Source of the DNA: Deltaproteobacteria bacterium
GTDB lineage: Bacteria; Desulfobacterota; Desulfarculia; Adiutricales; Adiutricaceae
Reading direction: 5' to 3'
Assembly (NCBI GenBank): GCA_031279155.1
Contig: JAITJB010000001.1
Location: forward strand, 1-7,974
Length of the DNA stretch: 7,974 nt
Made by a program: the position numbers and the translations under genes. Numbering within the stretch: the first letter of the stretch is position 1; every line of letters starts with the position of its first letter. Shown here one piece after another: positions 1-5,288 of this stretch. The notes below the pieces were generated by a model. It made no database searches, was not told the origin of the DNA, and saw only the letters and a program-made list of their open reading frames with translations.

Positions 1-107
1 AGGCCCTTTGGGCGTACTAACCAAGGGGGTCTTAGCCCTTATTCCTCCTAGGGTCTTTTAGCCGTTTTTTTTAAGCGGCCATTAGCGCCCGGTCAGGAGA
101 AACGGTC
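1..107 (+). other. Noncoding leader upstream of the GAF/GGDEF-like gene
   Basis: This stretch has no convincing coding frame. It holds a small perfect hairpin at 3-13 (GCCC, TTT loop, GGGC). A second possible stem pairs AAGGG at 23-27 with CCCTT at 36-40. A direct repeat pairs GGGTCTTAGCC at 27-37 with GGGTCTTTTAGCC at 51-63. A run of eight T at 65-72 sits between GCCG (61-64) and CGGC (76-79), which can pair. The T run could be the tail of a terminator for a gene left of the window, but the stem before it is not the compact GC-rich kind, so I do not call a terminator. No convincing -35/-10 pair was found. AGGAG at 95-99, eight bases before the GTG at 108, is a good ribosome binding site and decides the start of the next gene. 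Confidence 0.4.
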
Positions 108-1214
108 GTGAGCGCCAAACGCAAGAAACCTCCCGACAAGACATCAACAAGTCCGGGCCTTCTGCACCAATTTGGTCAGAAAATAGATCAGCTGCTCTCC
201 AGAAATAACGAGCGGCGCCAAACTTTTAGCGGGGAGGGGTCACCAGAACCCCTCCAGCCCGAAGAAGATTTACTCGGCGCCTTCATAAGGCTAGAAGAGC
301 TCCTGGCCTCTGGCAGCACCTGGCCCGAACGACTATTGGACCTCTTAGTTAACTCTCTGGATTTAACTTGGGGTTTTTTGACCATAATTTTAAGCGGTCA
401 GACCAAAAACTACCACATTAAAACCGAGTACCCACCGCCAGTCGGGCTGGAATCCCTCCAGCCCATCTCCTCTGGCTTAGTGGGGTGGGTCCACACCAAG
501 CTCCAACCGTTGGCCCTTTCGACCCTTAATCTCGACCAAAACATCTCCTACATCTTCCATCCCGGCGATCCCCTCAAAAACGCCACCTCATTTTACGGCT
601 GGCCTCTGATTTACGTAGGTAACCTTAAGGGCTCCCTAATATTGGTGGGATCTGAGGGTCAAGTTTTAAGTCCAGCCAAACTTGCCTTCCTCGACTGCTT
701 GGCCATGAGATTGGCCGCTCACTACCATCAATGCCGCCTTTTTGAGCTCGTAAGCGATCTCTCCAAACTCGACTCCCAGACTGCTCTACCGCACCGCGAA
801 TTTTTTATCGAACGCTTAAGCTCCCTTTTGGCCGATAACAGCGATGGGGAATCGGCCTTGTGGCTAATGTGCATTTCCGGATTAGGTCATTTTGCGGCCA
901 ACCACGGCCAAATGGCGGCCTCGGAACTAATTAAAGCCCTGTCCCAACAAATTTTGCGCGACGCCCGCCCGGAGTGGGAGGTGGGGCACGTTTCCTATGG
1001 CCTGTTCACCTTAGCCGCCCCTTACCGAGATCGCCTCGCGGTTGAAAACGCCATTTTGTCCTTCCAAAAGCGTTTAAACGACTGGCCGCTACCGGCTAAA
1101 GCAGAGAGAGTCTATTTTATTTTTCATCAGGTCGTTGTCCGAGCGCCCCAAGACGGGGATAAGGCCGAAGTCTTATTGGAAACGGCCCTCTCTAAACTGG
1201 CCGAATCTGATTGA
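108..1214 (+). CDS. GAF-like domain protein with a degenerate (catalytically dead) GGDEF-like domain
   Basis: A 368-residue soluble protein starting at GTG 108, supported by AGGAG at 95-99. Residues 1-50 are basic and polar and probably disordered. Residues about 55-210 have the pattern of a GAF domain: a helix around LLGAFIRLEELLAS, then alternating strands and the segment SGLVGWVHTKLQPLALS. Residues about 215-365 follow the GGDEF fold. DSQTALPHREFF (from residue 222) stands where diguanylate cyclases have DxLTGLxNRRxF. ISGLGHFAANHG (from 256) replaces the metal- and base-binding segment. HVSYGLF (294-300) replaces the GG(D/E)EF loop. The metal and catalytic residues are therefore missing, so no cyclic di-GMP synthesis is expected. 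No signal peptide or membrane segment is visible. A role as a ligand-sensing or scaffold protein is inference. It sits 184 bases before zapB, with a promoter between, so it need not be in the same operon. The GGDEF kinship rests on motif alignment by eye. Confidence 0.6.
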   Translation: MSAKRKKPPDKTSTSPGLLHQFGQKIDQLLSRNNERRQTFSGEGSPEPLQPEEDLLGAFIRLEELLASGSTWPERLLDLLVNSLDLTWGFLTIILSGQTKNYHIKTEYPPPVGLESLQPISSGLVGWVHTKLQPLALSTLNLDQNISYIFHPGDPLKNATSFYGWPLIYVGNLKGSLILVGSEGQVLSPAKLAFLDCLAMRLAAHYHQCRLFELVSDLSKLDSQTALPHREFFIERLSSLLADNSDGESALWLMCISGLGHFAANHGQMAASELIKALSQQILRDARPEWEVGHVSYGLFTLAAPYRDRLAVENAILSFQKRLNDWPLPAKAERVYFIFHQVVVRAPQDGDKAEVLLETALSKLAESD

Positions 1215-1247
1215 CTAGATAAAATCTTCAATTCCATAGAGTCTGTC

Positions 1248-1276
1248 TTGAAACACAGTGGCAAGTAGACTATCAT
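1248..1276 (+). promoter_or_regulatory. Probable sigma70-type promoter for zapB
   Basis: TTGAAA at 1248-1253 is followed, after a 17-base spacer, by TATCAT at 1271-1276. Each hexamer matches the consensus at five of six positions. The predicted start of transcription is near 1283, giving a leader of about 115 bases before the zapB ATG. CATAAT at 1274-1279 overlaps as an alternative -10, but its spacing is poor. This is motif evidence only. Confidence 0.6.
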
Positions 1277-1291
1277 AATTAGACCCATTGA

Positions 1292-1393
1292 AGGCTTAAG
1301 AGGTTGTTAAGCCTCAACTGCCTTAAACCAAGCCAAAGTCAGCCCTATTGGTTTTTAAGCCTAAGCTGCCTAAAGCGCCTCTCCTTAAGGAGA
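1292..1393 (+). promoter_or_regulatory. Structured zapB leader with alternative hairpins, including one over the Shine-Dalgarno
   Basis: AGGCTTAA at 1292-1299 can pair with TTAAGCCT at 1307-1314 or equally with TTAAGCCT at 1355-1362. The two partners lie in an imperfect direct repeat: TTAAGCCTCAACTGCC at 1307-1322 and TTAAGCCTAAGCTGCC at 1355-1370, 14 of 16 identical. The Shine-Dalgarno AAGGAG (1387-1392) lies in a palindrome in which TCTCC (1380-1384) can pair with GGAGA (1389-1393) around a TTAA loop. CCTTAA at 1321-1326 can also pair with TTAAGG at 1385-1390. These pairings compete, which is the geometry of a leader that could control translation. No known riboswitch class is recognised, and a regulatory role is inference. 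Confidence 0.4.
1387..1392 (+). promoter_or_regulatory. Ribosome binding site that sets the zapB start
   Basis: AAGGAG ends six bases before ATG 1399. The frame stays open upstream to a TTG at 1348, but that extension would place the Shine-Dalgarno inside the coding region. Its residues also do not continue the coiled coil, so ATG 1399 is preferred. Confidence 0.8.
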
Positions 1394-1398
1394 CTTTT

Positions 1399-1632
1399 AT
1401 GGATCTAACAAAACTGGAACTCTTAGAAACCAAGATAGCCGCCTTGCTAGAAAAAAAAGCCCAAGCCGAAAAACTGGCTCGCGATCTAAAGGCTACTCTC
1501 GATAAGACTCGCGATGAACTGACCAATGCTACTGAACAGATAAAGACCCTCTCTAGTGAGCGCGAGGTCGTCTTAGAGAGACTTGACGCCCTCTTAGGCA
1601 AACTAGATAGCCTAGAAACCGAAAAAGCCTAG
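1399..1632 (+). CDS. zapB: ZapB-like cell division coiled-coil protein
   Basis: A 77-residue protein that is almost entirely predicted alpha-helical coiled coil. It starts MDLTKLELLETKIAALLEKK and has leucines and other hydrophobics at heptad spacing through ALLGKLDSLETEKA. It has no cysteine, tryptophan, signal peptide or membrane segment. ZapB proteins are short cytoplasmic coiled coils that bind ZapA and help hold the FtsZ ring together and align it with the chromosome. Short coiled coils evolve fast and resemble one another, so the name rests on length, heptad pattern and above all on its position just before zapA and rny. It has its own upstream promoter (1248-1276) and a strong Shine-Dalgarno. 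It could instead be an unrelated short coiled-coil protein, but the neighbours make ZapB the best reading. Confidence 0.72.
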   Translation: MDLTKLELLETKIAALLEKKAQAEKLARDLKATLDKTRDELTNATEQIKTLSSEREVVLERLDALLGKLDSLETEKA

Positions 1633-1657
1633 ATTTTAATAGAAGCTTAGCTTTTTG

Positions 1658-1697
1658 AAAAAGTCTAGTTCTCGAAAGAAACTTAGCTCTTTTTTTT
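1658..1697 (+). terminator. Possible weak terminator or attenuator between zapB and zapA
   Basis: AAAAAG at 1658-1663 can pair with CTTTTT at 1689-1694, and CTAG at 1665-1668 with TTAG at 1683-1686, with a small internal loop. The stem ends in a run of eight T at 1690-1697. It is AT-rich and imperfect, with a loop of about 14 bases, so if it works it is probably leaky. A nearby duplication, AGAAGCTTAGCT at 1641-1652 and AGAAACTTAGCT at 1677-1688, creates competing folds. AAAAAGCCTA at 1622-1631 can also pair with TAGCTTTTT at 1648-1656. Confidence 0.3.
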
Positions 1698-1746
1698 AGC
1701 TTGGTTGGTTTGCCTAAATTAAAATCGCCTTTGACCATATTTTTTC

Positions 1747-1784
1747 TGGCCAAATGAGCCTAAACTTAGGGGTAAATTTGGCCA
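1747..1784 (+). promoter_or_regulatory. Inverted repeat (nested hairpin) in the zapA leader
   Basis: TGGCCAAAT at 1747-1755 and ATTTGGCCA at 1776-1784 are perfect 9-base complements. The 20 bases between them contain a second small inverted repeat, CCTA (1759-1762) and TAGG (1767-1770). The structure ends 12 bases before the presumed zapA Shine-Dalgarno. It could fold in the mRNA as a nested hairpin, or be a protein-binding operator in DNA; the sequence does not decide which. Confidence 0.5.
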
Positions 1785-1796
1785 ATCATAAACATT

Positions 1797-1801
1797 TAGG
1801 G
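1797..1801 (+). promoter_or_regulatory. Weak ribosome binding site that favours the downstream zapA start
   Basis: TAGGG ends six bases before ATG 1808. The in-frame ATG at 1754 has only pyrimidine-rich sequence before it, with no purine-rich Shine-Dalgarno, and it falls inside the 1747-1784 inverted repeat. The site is weak, so the upstream start cannot be fully excluded. Confidence 0.5.
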
Positions 1802-1807
1802 CGATAT

Positions 1808-2239
1808 ATGGAGACAACCGACAAAAAAGGCCCACCTAATTCCCAAGGACTGGAAGAAGACCACGAAGGGATAAAGGATGTGGACCTAGAAGGTGATCAA
1901 GCTTCTCAGCCCAAAACCAATCATCACTGGGAGTGTAATCCCCAAGATGTTGAGATCGTAACCGTTTCCATCTTCGATCGGCCTTACCGCTTTAGAAGCA
2001 ACCGTCCGGAATTAGTTAGAGAAATTGCGGACTTAATCAATAACCTCAACACCTCGGTTAGATCCAGCCTACCGGGGTTACCCCATATAACCGATTATCC
2101 CGCTCACGTAGCCTTTAGTTTAGCTAGGGATCTCATAAAATCCCATCGAGAACTCGATCAACTCAGGGCCTCTCAGGCCGCTTTGGAGGAAAAAGTCAGC
2201 CATTTAGCCGACTACATCGATCTGAGTCTTGACGGGTGA
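1808..2239 (+). CDS. zapA: Cell division protein ZapA
   Basis: A 143-residue protein from ATG 1808. Residues about 1-46 are acidic and low in complexity and precede the conserved domain. Residues 48-75 (VEIVTVSIFDRPYRFRSN onward) form the small N-terminal beta sheet with the ZapA pattern of a strand, a tight turn and a Y/F-rich strand. Residues 76-110 hold the first helix and the conserved run YPAHVAFSLARDLI. Residues 111-139 form the C-terminal coiled coil (SHRELDQLRASQAALEEK), through which ZapA dimerises and tetramerises. ZapA binds FtsZ in the cytoplasm and bundles its filaments; ZapB is its partner and is encoded just upstream. The N-terminal acidic extension is longer than in the compact ZapA of about 100-110 residues in enterics. 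A start at ATG 1754 would add 18 residues but lacks a ribosome binding site. Confidence 0.82.
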   Translation: METTDKKGPPNSQGLEEDHEGIKDVDLEGDQASQPKTNHHWECNPQDVEIVTVSIFDRPYRFRSNRPELVREIADLINNLNTSVRSSLPGLPHITDYPAHVAFSLARDLIKSHRELDQLRASQAALEEKVSHLADYIDLSLDG

Positions 2240-2252
2240 GCCCAACAGTCCC

Positions 2253-2328
2253 ATCAGACTTCTGACTTAGGCGCCATATACTGACCACTATAGGGTGGAA
2301 TTTCTCGCTTAGGTCATTTCAGTCTGAT
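2253..2328 (+). ncRNA. Candidate long interrupted hairpin in the rny leader
   Basis: ATCAGACT at 2253-2260 pairs perfectly with AGTCTGAT at 2321-2328. Inside a small internal loop, bases 2263-2273 pair with 2306-2316 over 11 positions, two of them G-U. At the tip CCAC (2285-2288) pairs with GTGG (2295-2298). About 23 pairs within 76 bases fill nearly the whole zapA-rny gap and end 14 bases before the rny Shine-Dalgarno. It is most simply read as a structured 5' leader of rny or a processing site in a zapA-rny transcript. It is too short to be a 6S RNA, which is often near zapA. The fold was found by eye, and function is inference. Confidence 0.45.
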
Positions 2329-2342
2329 TGTTTATATATTTT

Positions 2343-2346
2343 GGAG
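2343..2346 (+). promoter_or_regulatory. Ribosome binding site that sets the rny start
   Basis: GGAG ends five bases before ATG 2352. The same frame is open from a TTG at 2328, but that codon overlaps the leader hairpin and has no Shine-Dalgarno. The membrane segment begins right at the ATG, as expected for RNase Y. Confidence 0.8.
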
Positions 2347-2351
2347 CTACA

Positions 2352-3920
2352 ATGTTTATAAATTATTTTTTATGGCCTATTTGCGTTATAGCATTTTGCA
2401 TAATTGGCTTCTTTTTAGGTTTCTACTGGATAAAAAAATCTTATGAACAAAAATTAGGGGATTTAAAAGCTCTAAGCGCCAAAATGGTCCAGGACGCCAA
2501 GAGGGACGCGGCCAATATCAAGAAAGAAGCTCATCTCCAGGGCCAGGATTTGGTCTTCAAAATGAAAAGCGAGTGCGAAAAAGAGCTCTCCGAAAAGCGC
2601 CTGGAACAAAAAAGGCAGGAGGATCGGCTGACTCAAAAGGAAGAGAGCTTAGATCGCCGCAGCGAGTCCTTAGCCCAGCGGGAAGCGGAAGTAGCCAGAA
2701 ACGAGGCTGAATTAGTTAAAAACGAAAAAGCTAATGTTGATCGCACTAAAGAGCTTCAAAATCTCATAAAAGATCAGTCCATTAAACTGGAAACTCTAGC
2801 TCAGATGACCAAAACCGAGGCCAAAGAGCTCTTACTTAAGACAATGGAAGAAGAAGCCAGGCACGAGGGGGGCCGTCTGATCCGCCGGGTTGAAACCGAG
2901 GCCCGCGAGATAGCCGATAAAAAATCCAAAGAAATCCTAGCCTTAGCTGTTAAGCGCTACGCCAGCGACTATGTTGCTGAGCACACCATAAGCGTGGTTA
3001 ACCTACCCAACGAAGAAATGAAGGGCCGAATCATTGGCCGCGAAGGACGCAACATCAGGGCCATTGAAGCTACTACCGGAGTCGATCTGATTATCGACGA
3101 CACCCCTGAGGCCGTCATCTTATCAAGTTTTTCCCCCATCCGCCGCGAGATCGCTAGGCAATCCTTAGAGCGCTTAATAGTTGACGGCCGCATCCATCCG
3201 GCTAGGATCGAAGAGGTCGTCTCTAAGATCAGCGAAGAAATGGAGCAGTCTTTAAAGGAGATCGGCAAAGAAGCGGCCTTCGACGTTGGGGTCCACGGCA
3301 TCCACCACGAGCTAGTTAAGCTCTTAGGTAAGCTAAAATACCGCACCAGTTACGCTCAAAACGTCCTTCAGCATTCCATGGAAGTGGCCTTCCTGTGCGG
3401 CATCATGGCCGCCGAACTCGGGCAAAACGTCAAGCAAGCTAAGCGGGCCGGTCTTCTCCACGATATCGGTAAAGCCGTCGATCACGAGGTCGAAGGCCCC
3501 CACGGCCTCATTGGAGCTGAGTTAGCTAAGCGCTACGGCGAATCGCCGGCCGTCGTCCACGCCATCATGGCCCACCACGAGGACACCCCGCCGGAAAGCG
3601 TTTTAGACGTCTTAGTCCAGGCGGCTGACTCTTTATCCGGGGCCCGGCCCGGGGCCCGCCGCGAGATGCTAGAGACCTACGTTAAGCGTTTAGAGGATTT
3701 GGAGCGCATCGCCAATTCTTTTTCCGGCATCTCCAAAACCTTTGCCATCCAAGCTGGTCGAGAGATCCGCATCATGGTCAATAGCGACCAGGTAACTGAC
3801 GAATCAGCCCTGACCATGGCCAACGACATCTGCCGGCAGGTGGAAAAAGAGATGGTCTACCCGGGCCAGATAAAAGTTACGGTTATCCGCGAAACCCGGG
3901 CCGTGGCTATTGCCAAATAA
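2352..3920 (+). CDS. rny: Ribonuclease Y
   Basis: A 522-residue protein, close to the usual length of about 520. RNase Y is a membrane-anchored endoribonuclease that begins mRNA turnover. Domains in order are as follows. A single N-terminal membrane segment covers residues about 4-26 (FINYFLWPICVIAFCIIGFF). A long charged coiled coil covers about 30-195. A KH RNA-binding domain follows with its GxxG loop at GREG, 229-232. An HD domain then carries the metal ligands H341, the HD pair H370-D371 in LLHDIGKA, H408-H409 in AHHEDTP, and D426 in AADSLSGARPG. The C-terminal domain ends in the family signature IKVTVIRETRAV. All expected catalytic residues are present. The gene follows zapA by 112 bases, filled by a candidate hairpin. 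Its stop codon is the first triplet of a 16-bp tandem repeat array. The identification is secure. Confidence 0.97.
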   Translation: MFINYFLWPICVIAFCIIGFFLGFYWIKKSYEQKLGDLKALSAKMVQDAKRDAANIKKEAHLQGQDLVFKMKSECEKELSEKRLEQKRQEDRLTQKEESLDRRSESLAQREAEVARNEAELVKNEKANVDRTKELQNLIKDQSIKLETLAQMTKTEAKELLLKTMEEEARHEGGRLIRRVETEAREIADKKSKEILALAVKRYASDYVAEHTISVVNLPNEEMKGRIIGREGRNIRAIEATTGVDLIIDDTPEAVILSSFSPIRREIARQSLERLIVDGRIHPARIEEVVSKISEEMEQSLKEIGKEAAFDVGVHGIHHELVKLLGKLKYRTSYAQNVLQHSMEVAFLCGIMAAELGQNVKQAKRAGLLHDIGKAVDHEVEGPHGLIGAELAKRYGESPAVVHAIMAHHEDTPPESVLDVLVQAADSLSGARPGARREMLETYVKRLEDLERIANSFSGISKTFAIQAGREIRIMVNSDQVTDESALTMANDICRQVEKEMVYPGQIKVTVIRETRAVAIAK

Positions 3921-4029
3921 GACAATTGGGAAATATGACAATTGGCAAGAAATACAATCGCCAAGTAAGACAATCGGCCAGTAAGACAATCGCCAAGTAA
4001 GACAATCGGGAAATAAGACAATCGATTAG
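3918..4029 (+). repeat. Seven tandem copies of a 16-bp repeat after rny
   Basis: Seven contiguous 16-base units begin at 3918, 3934, 3950, 3966, 3982, 3998 and 4014. The consensus is close to TAAGACAATCGGCAAG. The GACAAT core is nearly invariant, and bases 11-16 vary most (GGGAAA, GGCAAG, GCCAAG, GGCCAG, GATTAG). The first unit starts with the TAA stop codon of rny. The last 16 coding bases of rny (3902-3917) match unit 2 at 10 of 16 positions, so the array may have grown from the gene's own 3' end. Because 16 is not a multiple of 3, the repeated TAA puts stops in all three + frames. There are no spacers, so this is not CRISPR. Confidence 0.93.
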
Positions 4030-4058
4030 AAGCTAAGTCTTTTGATGGTTATAAATCT

Positions 4059-5087
4059 ATGAGAATTAAATTTTGGGGGGTCAGGGGCTCTATCCCCACC
4101 CCGGGTTTTCCAGGCGATATCAAGCGCCGCATCAAAGAGGCCTTAATTGAGTCCTTTAAGCTCGACCCTCACCCCGACCGCTTAGACGAATTTATCGAAA
4201 GACTTCCCACTTCGGTGACCTCCATGGTCGGCGGCAACACCCCCTGCTTGGAAGTTACCCACGAAAACCACCGCCTAATTATTGATGCCGGTACTGGCAT
4301 TACTGGCCTTGGCATTGAAATTAATCTCCACCATCTGACCAAAGAGCTATCTAAGCCCCGGCCATCGCCTGACGGCGTATCCCCGCCCTTAAGACCCATA
4401 GATTCCGATCTAAAACCCCAAATCATCAACCTCTTACTGACCCATACCCATTGGGATCACATCCAGGGCTTCCCATTTTTTAGGCCGGCTTATCAGCCTG
4501 AAAACATTATAAATATCTACGGCGATGACGCCGCCTTAATCGAAGAAGCCCTGACCGTCCAGCAGTCTTCGCCGAGGCTATTTCCGGTTGGACTTAAAAA
4601 TACCGGGGCCGATATTCGCTTCCACACTCTAACGGGCGACGAAATGCAGATCGGGCCCTTTCGCATCTCCATCTTGCCGCTGCCCCACCCCGGGGGATCG
4701 CTAGCTTTTAAAATACACGCTGGCAACGGGACCATGGTCTTTGCCACCGATTACGAATTTAGGGACGGCGCCCCTGACGCCAACCAAAATCGCGGCCTTT
4801 TAACTAAATTTCTAGAAAAGGCCGATGTCTTTATCTCCGACACTCAGTATACCTACCTAGAAAACCTAACTAAAGAGGGTTGGGGACACTCAAATCCCAT
4901 AAAAGTTGCAGAAATGGCTCTCTATAGCGGAGTAAAAAAACTCTTTTTATTCCATCACGATCCTTATTACAGCGACACCAAGCTCTTTGACATGTTAGAT
5001 ATGACCTGCGCTTATATTGAGCTCCTTCATCCCCTAAACAATTTAGATATAAAATTGGCCATCGAGGGCCAGGTTGTGGATCTCTGA
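4059..5087 (+). CDS. Metallo-beta-lactamase-fold hydrolase (PhnP/RNase Z-like branch)
   Basis: A 342-residue cytoplasmic protein with the opening MRIKFWGVRGSIPTPG, typical of one branch of MBL-fold hydrolases. The metal-binding motif HTHWDH is at 129-134 (H129, H131, D133, H134). H210 in PHPGGS, D231 in FATDYEF and the FHHD segment (H299, H300) stand where the fold supplies its remaining metal ligands, so a two-metal site looks complete. GWGHSNP (H277) and SDTQYT are further conserved-looking segments. Two inserts stand out: residues about 17-50, a charged helical segment before GGNTPCLEV, and about 98-120, a proline-rich loop before the metal motif. Related proteins cleave phosphodiester or phosphate ester bonds; the substrate here cannot be named. 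The ATG has only a weak Shine-Dalgarno (GATGG, 10 bases upstream), but the N-terminal motif fixes the start. An intrinsic terminator follows. Confidence 0.88.
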   Translation: MRIKFWGVRGSIPTPGFPGDIKRRIKEALIESFKLDPHPDRLDEFIERLPTSVTSMVGGNTPCLEVTHENHRLIIDAGTGITGLGIEINLHHLTKELSKPRPSPDGVSPPLRPIDSDLKPQIINLLLTHTHWDHIQGFPFFRPAYQPENIINIYGDDAALIEEALTVQQSSPRLFPVGLKNTGADIRFHTLTGDEMQIGPFRISILPLPHPGGSLAFKIHAGNGTMVFATDYEFRDGAPDANQNRGLLTKFLEKADVFISDTQYTYLENLTKEGWGHSNPIKVAEMALYSGVKKLFLFHHDPYYSDTKLFDMLDMTCAYIELLHPLNNLDIKLAIEGQVVDL

Positions 5088-5123
5088 GCCTTGACAGATT
5101 GGGCCAGAGTAATTATTGTTTTT

Positions 5124-5157
5124 AAGCCGCTAGGAAAAAACTTTTCCGGCGGTTTTT
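5124..5157 (+). terminator. Intrinsic terminator after the MBL hydrolase gene
   Basis: CCGC at 5127-5130 pairs with GCGG at 5149-5152, and GGAAAA at 5133-5138 with TTTTCC at 5142-5147, leaving a small internal loop (TA against G) and a three-base loop. The stem is followed directly by TTTTT at 5153-5157 and a second T run at 5162-5166. It begins 37 bases after the stop codon and separates this gene from the topA promoter. Confidence 0.78.
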
Positions 5158-5189
5158 GCAATTTTTAAGATAAATTGCCGTATTACTTT

Positions 5190-5218
5190 TTGACATGCTA
5201 CTGAACTTGTGATATCAA
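5190..5218 (+). promoter_or_regulatory. Strong predicted sigma70-type promoter for topA
   Basis: A perfect TTGACA at 5190-5195 is followed by a 17-base spacer and TATCAA at 5213-5218 (four of six). An extended -10 TG lies at 5210-5211. Transcription would begin near 5225, giving a leader of about 64 bases. topA promoters in other bacteria often respond to supercoiling; nothing here shows that directly. Confidence 0.7.
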
Positions 5219-5230
5219 ATGAAATCCCGT

Positions 5231-5253
5231 ATCTGGTTTTTTAAAAACCGGAT
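5231..5253 (+). promoter_or_regulatory. Inverted repeat in the topA leader
   Basis: ATCTGGTTTTT at 5231-5241 and AAAAACCGGAT at 5243-5253 are complementary except for one T-G pair, around a single central base. In RNA the innermost pairs would open to form a loop. It lies only a few bases after the predicted transcription start, so it would sit at the 5' end of the topA mRNA. It could protect that end, or be a protein-binding site in DNA. Confidence 0.5.
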
Positions 5254-5280
5254 TGATTAATAATTCTTAACGGCTCCCCA

Positions 5281-5285
5281 AGGTG
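5281..5285 (+). promoter_or_regulatory. Ribosome binding site that sets the topA start
   Basis: AGGTG begins eight bases before ATG 5289. An in-frame GTG at 5283 overlaps this site and would add only two residues, so ATG 5289, giving MAKKDLLIVESPAKAKT, is the natural start and matches the family. Confidence 0.75.
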
Positions 5286-5288
5286 TGT

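Noticed and set aside
1323..1601. Open frame of 92 codons on the minus strand across zapB
   Set aside because: It is the antisense shadow of a Lys/Glu/Leu-rich coiled coil. The product is a Ser/Arg-rich string with no recognisable motif, and the + strand frame has a good ribosome binding site and promoter.
1754..1807. Longer zapA start adding 18 residues
   Set aside because: It has no Shine-Dalgarno and lies inside a perfect inverted repeat. The downstream ATG has a plausible site.
2277..2282. TATACT as a -10 for an rny promoter
   Set aside because: No acceptable -35 hexamer lies 16-18 bases upstream, and the segment is better explained as part of the hairpin.
2240..2351. 6S RNA (ssrS) in the zapA-rny gap
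   Set aside because: The gap is about 112 bases, while 6S RNA is usually near 180. The hairpin lacks a clear large central bubble of the expected form.
2969..3346. Open frame of 125 codons on the minus strand within rny
   Set aside because: It lies fully inside the conserved KH region of rny. The product has no family pattern.
3804..3989. Minus-strand frame of 61 codons entering the 16-bp repeats
   Set aside because: It is open only because the repeated TAA stops fall on the + strand. It overlaps the conserved 3' end of rny and has no supporting signal.
3918..4029. CRISPR array
   Set aside because: The 16-base units are contiguous with no spacers, and no cas gene is present.
4014..4044. 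Terminator after the repeat array (GATTAG/CTAAGTC stem followed by TTTT)
   Set aside because: The stem is short, AT-rich, bulged and has a three-base loop; too weak to call.
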